Assembly (NCBI GenBank): GCA_016183815.1
Contig: JACPDW010000002.1
Location: 1-64,000 of the forward strand
Length of the DNA: 64,000 nucleotides
DNA from: Flavobacteriia bacterium
GTDB lineage: Bacteria > Bacteroidota > Bacteroidia > Flavobacteriales_D > Crocinitomicaceae
Reading direction: 5' to 3'
Numbering within the stretch: position 1 is the first letter of the stretch; every line of letters starts with the position of its first letter. The position numbers were made by a program, and so were the translations under genes. This document shows, in pieces, positions 7,638-17,206 of this stretch. The notes beneath the pieces are model-generated. The model was not told the DNA's origin. It saw only the letters and a program-made list of their open reading frames with translations, and did not search any database.

Positions 7638-7866
7638 CTTTCAAAAATAGCAATATTTCAAGCAAAAAAAAATAAAAAAGGTTTGTTTGAAGTGCTGCGA
7701 AAATTCTAAAATGTTAGAGTTTTGAAGAATAAATTTACTACAAAAAGTTTTAAACAATAAAATGGTGCATGAATGAGTACATAAAAAACATATATATTTA
7801 TTGATAGTTGTGCTTTTGAAACATTTAAAAGCCATCAAAAACCTCAACAAATAAAGGCTTTAAAAC

Positions 7867-7916
7867 AAAAAAAGAGAACCCAAAAGTCCTCTTTTTATTG
7901 TTGATCCACTAGGGCT
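7867..7916 (-). repeat. Partial copy of the tRNA-Gln 3' end with its terminator
   Basis: Bases 7893-7916 match 8000-8023 exactly (24 bp), which covers the last 16 bases of the tRNA-Gln gene and the 8 bases after it. Like the real gene, the fragment is followed on the minus strand by a terminator-type hairpin (7869-7896, one mismatch). The two copies are 107 bp apart. The fragment lacks the rest of the tRNA and is not a gene. Such partial tRNA 3' ends are the usual trace of integrative elements. Confidence 0.8.
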
Positions 7917-7975
7917 TACCGAAAAATTGATAAATCAATCTTCGGCATAAACTTTCTCGCCAAGTGTCTCTAAAC

Positions 7976-8003
7976 AAAAAAAGAGTACCTAAAGTACTCT
8001 TTT
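7976..8003 (-). terminator. Terminator of tRNA-Gln
   Basis: A perfect 10-bp stem (7979-7988 with 7994-8003) has a 5-nt loop and is followed on the minus strand by a run of seven T. It starts 5 bases after the tRNA 3' end. The rest of the 7638-8312 intergenic stretch holds the tRNA, the tRNA fragment and a weak hairpin at 7919-7945. I see no other gene in it. Confidence 0.85.
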
Positions 8004-8007
8004 ATTG

Positions 8008-8080
8008 TTGATCCACTAGGGCTCGAACCTAGACTCTTCTGGACCAAAACCAGACGTGTTGCCAGTTACACCATGGATCA
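8008..8080 (-). tRNA. tRNA-Gln (anticodon TTG)
   Basis: The 73-nt gene folds as a standard cloverleaf. The acceptor stem is TGATCCA pairing with TGGATCA, the anticodon stem is TCTGG/CCAGA around a loop with TTG at positions 34-36, and the T arm carries GGTTCGAGCCC. The discriminator base is A and CCA is not encoded. It lies at the boundary between the accessory region and the conserved T9SS operon. Confidence 0.95.
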
Positions 8081-8312
8081 AAAACGAGTGCAAATTTAAT
8101 AAAAATTTTAATTTGAAAATTAAAAGTTAAAAAAAAGTCATGATTAAGCATTGAAATGCTATTTTATTTGACTTTCGTTTTAAATAAAATAAGTTTTATT
8201 TATTGATTTGTAAAAAATAAAATAGTATAAATAATTTAATTGCAATGATTCGTATCATTTTTTTTCATGTTTATCGTCATTAATTTTGATAACAAATTTT
8301 AAATATTTAATT

Positions 8313-9398
8313 ATGAAAAAAACTCTTAATCTATTTTGGTTTCTAGCAATACTATTGTTAAACCAAGCATTTTCTCAATCATTAATAGCCGTCGAGAGCA
8401 ATGGTGCAACTTCTTACACTCAAAATTTTGAACAAGCTATTGGAATGGCATCGTCAGGTTCAATTATTTATTTACCAGGTGGGACATTTTCTCAAGGTTC
8501 AGCAATCATTGATAAAAAATTAACTATACTTGGAGTAGGTCATCACCCAGATTCAACTTTGGCAACCAATCAAACAATTATTGCAGGCGATATTGCTTTG
8601 CTTGAAGGAGCTAGTGAAACTCATTTGGAAGGTTTATATATTACAAACAACATTTCCGTTGCTTATCAAAACAAAGTGGATAATTTAGTTATCAGAAGAT
8701 GTAGTGTAAATGATATTACTGCGAATGGTTCTCATTGGAGTCAGGCCGATCACGATTCTACTTACAGTTATAATTGGCAAATAATTCACAATGTTATTAG
8801 AAATAATGTAAACTTTGGTAATCTAACTGCATTTACTTTCAAAGGAAACATCATTAAAGGCAATATGGCTTACGCTTTTTTGGGTGGAACATTTGAAAAC
8901 AATGTTTTTTTGTACAATTCTGCATCTAATCATTTAATTGATGAATTAAGATTTTGTACTTTTAAAAATAATATTTTTCTGCATACTTGGGAATTAAGTT
9001 ACCCTGGCTATGCTTGTTCTGGCGGTGTACCATGTGGTAGTTATAATAACACTTTTTTAAACAATAGTTTTTGTATGGGTGGTCAAAACCTCTATCTTGA
9101 AAATGGTACGGCATCAGTAGCTTTAAACAATAAATACGATGCACTTATTACAGAAAGTTTAGTTAATGCAACTGAAAATGTATTTAATTATTCTGGTAAT
9201 TATCATATTCATCCAAATTTAAATAGTTCTCTTGTTGGAACTGATGGCTTAGAATTGGGAATATATGGTGGAAATGATGTATATAAAGAAGGTGCTGTTC
9301 CGCACAATCCTCATATTTATTTCAAAAATATTGCCCCTTCAACAACTCCTGATGGAATGTTAAATGTCAATATAAAAGTAAATGCTCAAAACAATTAA
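8313..9398 (+). CDS. Secreted parallel beta-helix protein
   Basis: The 361-residue product starts at the second in-frame ATG (8313), because MKKTLNLFWFLAILLLNQAFSQ is a clean Bacteroidota signal peptide; the ATG at 8286 would add nine residues in front. The body has irregular repeats rich in Asn, Ile, Gly and Phe (NNVFLYN, FKNNIFLH, NTFLNNSF), typical of a right-handed beta-helix as in pectate-lyase-like and surface proteins. No catalytic motif can be named. It is a clear paralogue of the next gene, sharing GVGHHPDS near residue 85 and VNIKVNAQ at the C-terminus. It heads a three-gene operon. Confidence 0.8.
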   Translation: MKKTLNLFWFLAILLLNQAFSQSLIAVESNGATSYTQNFEQAIGMASSGSIIYLPGGTFSQGSAIIDKKLTILGVGHHPDSTLATNQTIIAGDIALLEGASETHLEGLYITNNISVAYQNKVDNLVIRRCSVNDITANGSHWSQADHDSTYSYNWQIIHNVIRNNVNFGNLTAFTFKGNIIKGNMAYAFLGGTFENNVFLYNSASNHLIDELRFCTFKNNIFLHTWELSYPGYACSGGVPCGSYNNTFLNNSFCMGGQNLYLENGTASVALNNKYDALITESLVNATENVFNYSGNYHIHPNLNSSLVGTDGLELGIYGGNDVYKEGAVPHNPHIYFKNIAPSTTPDGMLNVNIKVNAQNN

Positions 9399-9409
9399 AA
9401 TTTAAAAAT

Positions 9410-10459
9410 ATGAAAACATCAATTAATTTATTAATGGTATTGTTAGTGATGATACCTTTAAACTCAATCTTTTCGCAAAAAATCATTGCTGTTCATAATA
9501 CAGATGGAAGTTCTGCTATGTATCAGCATATAGATTCTGCAATTTATTATGCACAAGACAATGCACACGTTTATATTTCAGGTGGAAATTTTACAGTAAA
9601 TGATTTAATTATTAACAAACCTTTGCATGTTATAGGTGTTGGTCATCATCCCGATTCTTCTTCTGCAACAGGTATTACTTTTCTAAATGGAAATGTTAAA
9701 GTGCTTAATACAGCTAGTGGGGGGAGTTTAAGTGGGATTTATTTAACTGGGAATTTTTATTATGGTAGTGATGGGCTTAACCAAGCCGTAAGTAATTACA
9801 CTTTACAACGTTGTTCCATTAACAATATGTATTTATCTTATGATGGTTCTTCTTATAACTCGAGTTCGTTAAATTCTAATATTTCTCAAAATATCATTAG
9901 AGGTAGTGTTAATGGTGGTGATGCAAGAGGTGTAATCTTAAAAAACAACATTATTGTTGGTGGATACCATCATTTGTATTTTTTTACGTCTGCTGAAATT
10001 TCTAATAATATTTTCATTAATGGTAACTATAATGATTATATTACTGCTTGTACCATTTCAAATAATATTTTTTTAGGAGGAATGAACGGGAATGCAATTC
10101 CAAATTCAAGTAATAACAATATTTATCATAATAACATCTATATTGGTTCAGCTCTTTCAGAAGGAGGAAATGGTGGTTTGATTGTATCTAATAACTTACA
10201 AATGAATGCAGGTGAAATTTTTATTAATCAAAGTGGAATTACTTTTAATTACAATCATAATTATCATTTGTTATCAAATGTTTCTAGTCTAATTCTTGGT
10301 CTTGATGGTACTGAAGTTGGAATTTATGGTGGAACTTTTCCATATAAAGATGGAGCGGTGCCTGTAAACCCTCACATTCAATATAAACAAATAGGAAACA
10401 GCACTTTATCAAACGGATTGCTTCCTGTCAACATTAAAGTTAATGCTCAAGAAAACTAA
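9410..10459 (+). CDS. Secreted parallel beta-helix protein, paralogue of its neighbour
   Basis: The 349-residue product has the signal peptide MKTSINLLMVLLVMIPLNSIFSQ and the same layout as the upstream gene: an IGVGHHPDS block near residue 80, Asn-rich beta-helix rungs (NNIFINGNYND, NNIFLGG), and the closing LPVNIKVNAQEN. The pair arose by tandem duplication. Neither has a T9SS sorting domain, so both probably stay in the periplasm or depend on the following gene's product for surface location (inference). It lies 11 bp after the previous gene and 12 bp before the next, so all three are likely co-transcribed. Confidence 0.8.
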   Translation: MKTSINLLMVLLVMIPLNSIFSQKIIAVHNTDGSSAMYQHIDSAIYYAQDNAHVYISGGNFTVNDLIINKPLHVIGVGHHPDSSSATGITFLNGNVKVLNTASGGSLSGIYLTGNFYYGSDGLNQAVSNYTLQRCSINNMYLSYDGSSYNSSSLNSNISQNIIRGSVNGGDARGVILKNNIIVGGYHHLYFFTSAEISNNIFINGNYNDYITACTISNNIFLGGMNGNAIPNSSNNNIYHNNIYIGSALSEGGNGGLIVSNNLQMNAGEIFINQSGITFNYNHNYHLLSNVSSLILGLDGTEVGIYGGTFPYKDGAVPVNPHIQYKQIGNSTLSNGLLPVNIKVNAQEN

Positions 10460-10471
10460 AATTTAGAAATC

Positions 10472-12712
10472 ATGAAAAAATTTATTTTACTTCTAATCCT
10501 TTTTAGTTTTCATATATTTTCTTTTGAGCAGACCACAATCGACTCATACGAATACTGGGTAGATCAATATCAAAATGTTCAACAAGTTAATGTTACTCCA
10601 AGTAATTCACTACATTTGAACACTCAAATTGATTTATCATCATTTGAAAAAGGATTTCATACTTTTTATCTACGATTTAAAGATAATCAAGATAAATACA
10701 GCTCTACTGTTAGTCATTTATATTATTCAAAATCTGGAAGCGCAAATATAATTGCTTTTGAATATTGGTTTGATATGGATTTTTCCAATAAAATTTTCAC
10801 TTCGATTTCTCCTTCAACAGCTTTGAATTTAAATCAAAGTTTTGATTGTACTAATTTAAGTAATGGAATGCATATCGTACATGTAAGATTTTTAAATGAA
10901 GGAAACGAGTGGAGCAGTGTATCAAGCCAGTTTTTTAATAAAAAAAGTAATGGCAACACAGAATCTGTAAACCAAATCGTGAATTATGAATATTGGTTTG
11001 ACGAAGATTATTCCAATAAAATAGTTGGAACAACTCCAACAGAATCAAATCTCAACTTTATTAGTAGTTTAGACTGTAGTTTTATTCCAAATGGTGTTCA
11101 TCGTTTTCACATTCGATTTCAAGACAATGCAGGACAATGGAGTTCTGTATTAAGTCAGTTTATAAATAAAAACCATAACGGTAGCTCAATGATTAATCTA
11201 ATTACGTCTTACAGATATTGGTTGGATAATAATTGGTCAGAGGCAATAACTGTTTCATTACCATCTCCTCAAAACCCATATGAATTAATCAATGATTTCG
11301 ATTTAACTCAAGTATCTAAGGGTGAACATTTTATCAATATTCAATTTAGAGATACTTCAGGTTTGTGGAGTAGTGTTTTAACCGACACCATTATAAAAAA
11401 CCCTTTACCAATTGCAGATTTCTCATTAACTACAACTGCATATTGTGACTCAACCGTGATCTCATTTTATAACAATTCTGTTGATGCAGATACTTATTTT
11501 TGGGATTTTGGCGATGGAACAAATAGTACTGATTCGATTCCTAATAAAACATATACTATTCCTGGGATTTATACTATTTCTTTATTTGTTACTGAATTAT
11601 CGAGTGGTTTAGATAGCTTAATTACACAAACCATTGAAATTTATGGCTACACAACAAACTCAATTAGCGAGAGTGCTTGTGATATGTATGTTTCACCTAG
11701 TGGGAATTATGTATGGACTCAAAATGGAGTTTATGTTGACACTTTGGAAAGCCAAAATGGATGCGACAGTTTGTTAAGTATTAATCTTACTATTCATCAA
11801 TCCACTTCATCAACTATTATTGAAACAGCTTGCGATAATTATACTGCTCCTGATGGTCAGGTATATACACAGAGTGGTATTTATTCTGCTATTATCCCAA
11901 ATAGTAATCAATGCGATAGTGTTATAACTATTGATTTGACCATTAACCAATCAACAAATAGTTCAATTGTTGAAACATCCTGTGGAGATTATATTGCCCC
12001 AGACGGACAAGTATTTACACAAAGTGGTATTTATTCAATAAATATTCAAAATTCCAATGGATGTGATAGTTTAATTACTATTGATTTAACCGTTAAACAA
12101 AACAGCAGTTCTGAGATAACAGAAGAAAGTTGTGGAAGCTATATTGCTCCTGATGGTCAACTAATTGAAACCAGTGGTGATTATCTAATAACAATTCCAA
12201 ATGAACAAGGTTGTGACAGCTTGATAACTGTTCATTTAACTGTTAATCAGGTAAATATTGGAGTGATACAAAATGGTGAAATATTTACTGCTTTAGCTGA
12301 TGGAGCAAATTATCAATGGATTGATTGTGAAAACGGCATGACTGAAATATCTGGTGAAAATAGTCAATTTTTTACAGCTACTCAAAACGGTCAATATGCT
12401 GTAATTGTAACTGTTGATCAATGTTCTGACACTTCTATATGTTATGTTTTGGACAACATTGGTATCAATGAAAATTTAGACAAACAAATCACAGTTTTTC
12501 CAAATCCAACAGACGAATGGGTAACGATTCAAACCAATTTTGAAAATAATTATTCTTTGCAAATAATTGACTATCAAGGAAAAGTGGTTTTAAGTTTAGA
12601 GGATACACCAACAAATCATAAACTTAATGTTAGTGCTTTTTCATCTGGGATCTATATTATCAGAATGAAAACAAACAATCATTTGATATATAGGAAATTA
12701 AACAAATTGTAA
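10472..12712 (+). CDS. T9SS-sorted surface protein with two repeat families and a PKD domain
   Basis: The 746-residue product has a signal peptide (MKKFILLLILFSFHIFSF). Next come four repeats of about 85 residues with the core EYWFDxDxSNK and a WSS turn (about residues 25-310). A PKD domain follows (YFWDFGDGT, about 345-352), then four Cys-pair repeats of about 50 residues of the type CDxYxAPDGQxxTQSGxY...GCDSLITIDLT (about 395-595). The C-terminal 75 residues are a type A Por/T9SS sorting domain (VFPNPTDEWVTIQ ... GIYIIRM), so the protein should be exported across the outer membrane. It is the last gene of the beta-helix operon and is followed by a terminator. An adhesive or scaffold role is the likely but unproven function. 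Confidence 0.85.
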   Translation: MKKFILLLILFSFHIFSFEQTTIDSYEYWVDQYQNVQQVNVTPSNSLHLNTQIDLSSFEKGFHTFYLRFKDNQDKYSSTVSHLYYSKSGSANIIAFEYWFDMDFSNKIFTSISPSTALNLNQSFDCTNLSNGMHIVHVRFLNEGNEWSSVSSQFFNKKSNGNTESVNQIVNYEYWFDEDYSNKIVGTTPTESNLNFISSLDCSFIPNGVHRFHIRFQDNAGQWSSVLSQFINKNHNGSSMINLITSYRYWLDNNWSEAITVSLPSPQNPYELINDFDLTQVSKGEHFINIQFRDTSGLWSSVLTDTIIKNPLPIADFSLTTTAYCDSTVISFYNNSVDADTYFWDFGDGTNSTDSIPNKTYTIPGIYTISLFVTELSSGLDSLITQTIEIYGYTTNSISESACDMYVSPSGNYVWTQNGVYVDTLESQNGCDSLLSINLTIHQSTSSTIIETACDNYTAPDGQVYTQSGIYSAIIPNSNQCDSVITIDLTINQSTNSSIVETSCGDYIAPDGQVFTQSGIYSINIQNSNGCDSLITIDLTVKQNSSSEITEESCGSYIAPDGQLIETSGDYLITIPNEQGCDSLITVHLTVNQVNIGVIQNGEIFTALADGANYQWIDCENGMTEISGENSQFFTATQNGQYAVIVTVDQCSDTSICYVLDNIGINENLDKQITVFPNPTDEWVTIQTNFENNYSLQIIDYQGKVVLSLEDTPTNHKLNVSAFSSGIYIIRMKTNNHLIYRKLNKL

Positions 12713-12718
12713 ACTTAT

Positions 12719-12749
12719 AAAGCTGTCTGTAATAGGCAGCTTTTTTTTT
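12719..12749 (+). terminator. Rho-independent terminator of the beta-helix operon
   Basis: A stem AAAGCTGTCT (12719-12728) pairs with AGGCAGCTTT (12734-12743) with one G-T pair and a 5-nt loop, followed by nine T. It lies 7 bp after the stop codon of the T9SS protein. Confidence 0.85.
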
Positions 12750-12832
12750 GTATAGTTGTTTTTTTTTTGATTTCAATTCTATAGCGAAGTTATAATATTT
12801 CCCACAACAGGAAAATTTTATAATTTTATATC

Positions 12833-13444
12833 ATGGAAAAAATCTATTTTATCTCCTCAAACAACAAAAAAATAGAAGAAATAAAAAAAATGTTTCCTTC
12901 AGACATCATATTGCTTTCACTTAAAGATTTGAATTGGCAAGATGAAATAGCTGAAGACCATGAAACATTTGTCGAAAACGCTACACAAAAAGTGGAAGTT
13001 GTTCTTTCAAAACATTCCAATAATGCTTTTGCTGACGACTCTGGTTTGGAAGTGGAAGCTTTGAATGGTGCACCTGGAGTTTATTCCGCTCGTTTTGCTC
13101 AAAAAAATGATTCTTTAATGGACAACGTAGATTTTCTTTTACAAAAATTAAGAAATAAGACTAATCGTAAAGCACAATTTGTTTGTTGTATAGTGTTGTT
13201 TTGGAAAGGAAAATATTATTCTTTTGAAGGAAAAATCAAAGGTCAAATTTCTCTTGAAAAAAAAGGTGATTTTGGTTTTGCTTACGATTGTGTTTTTGTT
13301 CCTGATGGTTATTCTCAGACATTTGCTGAAATGAATTCTACACAAAAAAACACAATCAGTCACCGTTTCATTGCTATAAACAAAATGCTCGATTTTTTAA
13401 ATCAAAATCAGATTAATATAAAAAATGATGATAAGGATACCTAG
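12833..13444 (+). CDS. rdgB: RdgB/HAM1 non-canonical purine NTP pyrophosphatase
   Basis: The 203-residue product cleaves dITP, ITP and XTP to the monophosphate and pyrophosphate, keeping deaminated purines out of nucleic acids. Family marks are the N-terminal SSNNKKIEEI nucleotide-binding segment, FADDSGLEVEAL with the catalytic acidic residues, GAPGVYSARF, and FGFAYDCVFVPDG before the C-terminal SHR-type motif (ISHRFIA). Its 3' end overlaps the 3' end of convergent hflX by 32 bp. Confidence 0.95.
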   Translation: MEKIYFISSNNKKIEEIKKMFPSDIILLSLKDLNWQDEIAEDHETFVENATQKVEVVLSKHSNNAFADDSGLEVEALNGAPGVYSARFAQKNDSLMDNVDFLLQKLRNKTNRKAQFVCCIVLFWKGKYYSFEGKIKGQISLEKKGDFGFAYDCVFVPDGYSQTFAEMNSTQKNTISHRFIAINKMLDFLNQNQINIKNDDKDT

Positions 13445-14582
13445 TTTGAAAAATAATTTTGACTTTTTCGTAAATTACATTTTTTAATTCTTCAATATTT
13501 TCTTTGTTTTGTGCTGAAATAAACACACATTTCTGTTGATTAAGTTTCGCCATCCAAGTTTTTTTCAACTCATCCAAATCACTTGGATTTTCTTCATGTT
13601 TTTGAATATAAGCATCGATTTTATTAAAAATAATTATTGTCGGTTTGTCTTTCCCATCTAGTTCTGTAAGTGTTTGATTTACAATATTAAAATGTTCTTC
13701 AAAATTCGGATGAGAGATGTCTAAAACATGTAAAAGCAAATCCGCTTCCCTCACCTCATCTAAAGTGGATTTGAATGAATCTATCAATTGTTTTGGTAGT
13801 TTTCTGATAAATCCAACGGTATCAGTTAACAATAAAGGTAAATTTTCAATAACTACTTTTCTTACAGTGGTGTCTAGGGTAGCAAAGAGTTTGTTTTCAG
13901 CAAATACTTCTGATTTACTTAACAAATTCATAATTGTACTTTTTCCAACATTAGTATAACCAACTAAGGCCACTCTTACTATCTGTCCTCTATTTCCACG
14001 TTGTGTAGCCATTTGTTTGTCAATTTCTCTCAAACGTTCTTTCATTAAAGCAATTCGTTGTTGAATTATCCTTCTATCAGTTTCTATTTGTGATTCCCCC
14101 GGACCTCTTAAACCAATTCCTCCTTTTTGACGTTCAAGATGTGTCCACATTCTAGTAAGACGAGGCAACATATACTGCAATTGGGCTAATTCCACTTGTG
14201 TTTTAGAATGAAAAGTCTGTGCTCTACTTGCAAAAATATCTAAGATTAAAATATTCCTATCTAATATTTTTATATCGAGTGCACGTTCAATATTTCTGAG
14301 TTGAGATGGACTTAACTCGTCATCAAAAATAACAATATCCACCTCATTTTGAGTGATATAATCACTAATTTCATCTAGTTTTCCTGAACCGACATAAGTT
14401 TTTGGATTAGGATAAGGCAGTTTTTGAAGAAATTTTTTAATACACACAGCACCTGCTGTTTCTGCCAAAAACTCTAATTCATCAATATGTTCGTTTGCGA
14501 TTTCCTCATTGATGTCTTGATGGATAACTCCAACTAAAATTGCATTTTCTTGTTTTTCAAGTAATTGTTTGATTTCTATCAT
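13413..14582 (-). CDS. hflX: GTPase HflX
   Basis: The 389-residue product is a ribosome-associated GTPase that splits stalled 70S ribosomes under stress. It has the HflX N-terminal domain (LQKLPYPNPKTYVGSGK ... VDIVIFDDELSPSQLRN), a coiled linker with GGIGLRGPGESQIETDRR, and the G domain: G1 GYTNVGKS, G3 DTVGF, G4 NKID. The final 30 residues overlap rdgB on the other strand. The upstream gene for a secreted choice-of-anchor-B protein ends 13 bp before its start, so the two may share a transcript. Confidence 0.95.
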   Translation of the reverse strand: MIEIKQLLEKQENAILVGVIHQDINEEIANEHIDELEFLAETAGAVCIKKFLQKLPYPNPKTYVGSGKLDEISDYITQNEVDIVIFDDELSPSQLRNIERALDIKILDRNILILDIFASRAQTFHSKTQVELAQLQYMLPRLTRMWTHLERQKGGIGLRGPGESQIETDRRIIQQRIALMKERLREIDKQMATQRGNRGQIVRVALVGYTNVGKSTIMNLLSKSEVFAENKLFATLDTTVRKVVIENLPLLLTDTVGFIRKLPKQLIDSFKSTLDEVREADLLLHVLDISHPNFEEHFNIVNQTLTELDGKDKPTIIIFNKIDAYIQKHEENPSDLDELKKTWMAKLNQQKCVFISAQNKENIEELKNVIYEKVKIIFQTRYPYHHFLY

Positions 14583-14595
14583 TTACAAATAAGCT

Positions 14596-16956
14596 CTAAT
14601 CGAATTTTACAAATTTTATGGTAAATCGACCATTTTTAAAAAAATATACCCCTGAATTAAGTTGTTCTATATCAATTTTATTTTCAAGATCAGAAAAATT
14701 TCCGCTTTTAATTAGTTTAAAATGTAAATCGTAAATTTTCCAATTTTTTACTTCAGGATTTTTTATAAAAATTTCATCTTTACTTGGATTAGGATATATC
14801 TGAGGAAAATTTGAATAATCTAAACTGTTCTCTTTTATAACTAAATGACTAACAGTATCTACAAAAAAATGATCTATTCCTGATTCTGTAATATTTCCAT
14901 TTGGCTCAAAATCACTGATTTTAATAATCAAATTCATATTTTCTGTAGGGAAGATAAAATCTTTAACTTTAATCGCTTTATCAATCCATTTATAAAAAAC
15001 GTTTTCGTCAGAAGTTTGATAGTCCACTAAAACAGTTTGAAAACCATTAGAAAGATAAATTTTTAATGTGTCGTCAACTTCTAAAGGTCCCCAAAGATTA
15101 AAATACCATCTACTATAATGTATAAAAGGGGTTTCAACTGTACTTAAATCAAAAGTTGGTGAAATGAGTATTACTTCTCCATTATCCACATCATCAAAAT
15201 TTGAGTCCAAATTAGCGTTATTACCAGTGATAAATGCTTTTTCGCCACAATCTGTAGAAACATCATTTTCTGGAGCTGTAAAAATCGAAGTAGGATTTGG
15301 GTTTTCTCTCACCCATTGTCCAGAAGTTGCATTGTCGTTATAACTTGTCCAACCTAAATCAAGAGAAAAATCGTCCTCCAAACCTTTAGTTAAAAACACT
15401 TCAATTGTTCCACTATTTTCATTTATTAAAACTTCATTACAATAGGATAAATAACCCCATTTTCCAGCAATAAGTTGATAATTTTCTTGATAATACAAAG
15501 TGAAAATTATCTCCCCTAAACCGTTGCTTGTACCATAATCTTCTGTTAAAGAAGAGATTAATCCCACTTTTGCATCCAAAATTTCTATTTGAGTTTCACT
15601 GTCAAATACTTTAACTGTTTTAGTAAACGGAGGTATTGGAACGAGGTAAACATCTTGCACCCACGCTTCACCTTGTGTAAGATTGATTTCAAAAGTTTGA
15701 GGGTAAAACCCGACTTTCTGAAAAGTAACTTGTTGTAATCCACTATTAATAGTTCCTGATCCGTAATACCCGTCTGTTTTTGAAAAATCTATATGTGAAG
15801 AATTTGTAATTGTTATTTGTACATCAGATAATGCTTGATTTGTTTCTTGGTTATAGGTAAACCCTTCTATTCTAGCTGATTTTTGATAATTGACTTGAAA
15901 GACAAACATTCCTTGAGTAATATCAGCAGCAATTACTAATCCTGAAGGCAAAAAAGGATAACTCGACCAACAACCGTCATAATGTATGGAATTTCCTGGA
16001 TAGGTATCGTAATTAGCAACTTGAATTAGATTTCTAGGGTTGGTAGCGTCAAAGACAACGACTCCGTCGGCATAATAACTGCAAACCAAAAAATCATTTA
16101 GAAACTGTACATTATGAGGAATTATTCCTAAACCAGGTGAACTTTGAATTTGATCTAATAATGTAATTTCTTGTGGATTAGAAATATCGTAAGAAGCTAC
16201 ATAAGCACCTGAGACCTCATCAGTTGTATAAGCAATTTGTGCTGAATAGTCTGTCCAAATATTATGAGAAAAATTATTTGGAGTATTTTTAGTACCGAGT
16301 AAAACAGGATTACTTCTATCACTGATATCAACAATACTTATAAAACCATCTGAAATGTGAGCCAAGTAAAGGGTGTCGCCACGCACATAACCATCGTGGG
16401 CATACCAATTATCAAAGATACCAATTTCGATTGGTTGCAAAGGATTGGTGTGAATATCTAAAATAATAACACCACCATTTCCACGATTAGCACCAAAAAT
16501 ATAAGCATATCCTAAAGAATCAACAAACAATGTATGGGCACTTTGCCATTGATTATTGCTTGGTCCAGTATAATAATGGGTTGTGATGCCGTTTGCATTT
16601 GGTAAGGAATTTAAATCCAATATTAATAAACCATCTTCAGCTTCAGTTGTAACATAAGCATATTGTTGATAAGTGTTCACATCTCTCCAAACAGATTCAG
16701 TTCCAGGTTCCCAAAACACTTCGATTGGTTGTTGAGGATTTATTAAACTAATAATTGATGTGCCTTTTCTACAGCCAACTAAAGCATATTCATTTCCTGC
16801 TACATCAACATGACCCCAAATGTCATTAAGGTAGGTATCATGAAGTGAAGTGAAATTAACATGAGAAACAGAATCTGTATTGATATTTTGAGCATAAATA
16901 TTACCAAATACAAAGAAAAAAATTGATAATAATAAGGGTAAAGATGACTTGTACAT
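14596..16956 (-). CDS. Choice-of-anchor B family secreted protein with T9SS sorting domain
   Basis: The 786-residue product has a signal peptide (MYKSSLPLLLSIFFFVFGNIYAQ). It continues with a long LVIVD-repeat beta-propeller region of the choice-of-anchor B family (about 30-360; markers GHVDVAGNEYALVG, WRDVNTYQQYAYV, SHNIWTDYSAQIAY). A carboxypeptidase-regulatory-like fold follows (IEGFTYNQETNQALSDVQI, about 365-430), then a second Ig-like segment and a beta-sandwich with DLGWTSYNDNATSGQWVREN. It ends in a type A T9SS domain (YPNPSKDEIFIKN ... GVYFFKNG). It should be exported to the surface or medium. Function is unknown beyond this architecture. Confidence 0.85.
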   Translation of the reverse strand: MYKSSLPLLLSIFFFVFGNIYAQNINTDSVSHVNFTSLHDTYLNDIWGHVDVAGNEYALVGCRKGTSIISLINPQQPIEVFWEPGTESVWRDVNTYQQYAYVTTEAEDGLLILDLNSLPNANGITTHYYTGPSNNQWQSAHTLFVDSLGYAYIFGANRGNGGVIILDIHTNPLQPIEIGIFDNWYAHDGYVRGDTLYLAHISDGFISIVDISDRSNPVLLGTKNTPNNFSHNIWTDYSAQIAYTTDEVSGAYVASYDISNPQEITLLDQIQSSPGLGIIPHNVQFLNDFLVCSYYADGVVVFDATNPRNLIQVANYDTYPGNSIHYDGCWSSYPFLPSGLVIAADITQGMFVFQVNYQKSARIEGFTYNQETNQALSDVQITITNSSHIDFSKTDGYYGSGTINSGLQQVTFQKVGFYPQTFEINLTQGEAWVQDVYLVPIPPFTKTVKVFDSETQIEILDAKVGLISSLTEDYGTSNGLGEIIFTLYYQENYQLIAGKWGYLSYCNEVLINENSGTIEVFLTKGLEDDFSLDLGWTSYNDNATSGQWVRENPNPTSIFTAPENDVSTDCGEKAFITGNNANLDSNFDDVDNGEVILISPTFDLSTVETPFIHYSRWYFNLWGPLEVDDTLKIYLSNGFQTVLVDYQTSDENVFYKWIDKAIKVKDFIFPTENMNLIIKISDFEPNGNITESGIDHFFVDTVSHLVIKENSLDYSNFPQIYPNPSKDEIFIKNPEVKNWKIYDLHFKLIKSGNFSDLENKIDIEQLNSGVYFFKNGRFTIKFVKFD

Positions 16957-17170
16957 AACGAAAGTAAAGTTAAAACAAAATAATGAAATAGATTGCTATA
17001 ATATTACTTGAAAAGCAAAATTTAAGAAATAAAACCAAACATTTTTAAAGTAAGAAAATAAAAATCAATTCATTAACAAAAAAAGAAATTTTGTAAAGCG
17101 TGTTATTTGTCTGTATTTCATGTAGTTATAATTTTTCAAAAAAATTAATATACATTTGAAATAAAATTAA

Positions 17171-17202
17171 TTTGCTCATGAAAAAAAAATATTGTAATAT
17201 TG
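17171..17202 (+). promoter_or_regulatory. Candidate promoter of the cold-shock gene
   Basis: TTTG at 17171-17174 and TAATATTG at 17195-17202 match the Bacteroidota -33/-7 pattern with 20 bases between them. The predicted start of transcription falls on or near the ATG at 17207, so the message might be leaderless. This is a pattern match only. The rest of 16957-17206 is AT-rich with no visible gene. Confidence 0.4.
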
Positions 17203-17206
17203 CTGA

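Noticed and set aside
7641-7850. Open frame on the minus strand upstream of the TPR gene
   Set aside because: Cys/Phe/Lys-rich low-complexity translation with no family features, overlapping nothing conserved; it looks like chance in AT-rich DNA.
7893-7916. A second tRNA-Gln gene
   Set aside because: Only the last 16 bases of the tRNA are present; the anticodon and D arms are missing.
13413-13444. The 32-bp overlap of rdgB and hflX as a special regulatory device
   Set aside because: Short convergent overlaps are common in compact genomes and both proteins have normal lengths.
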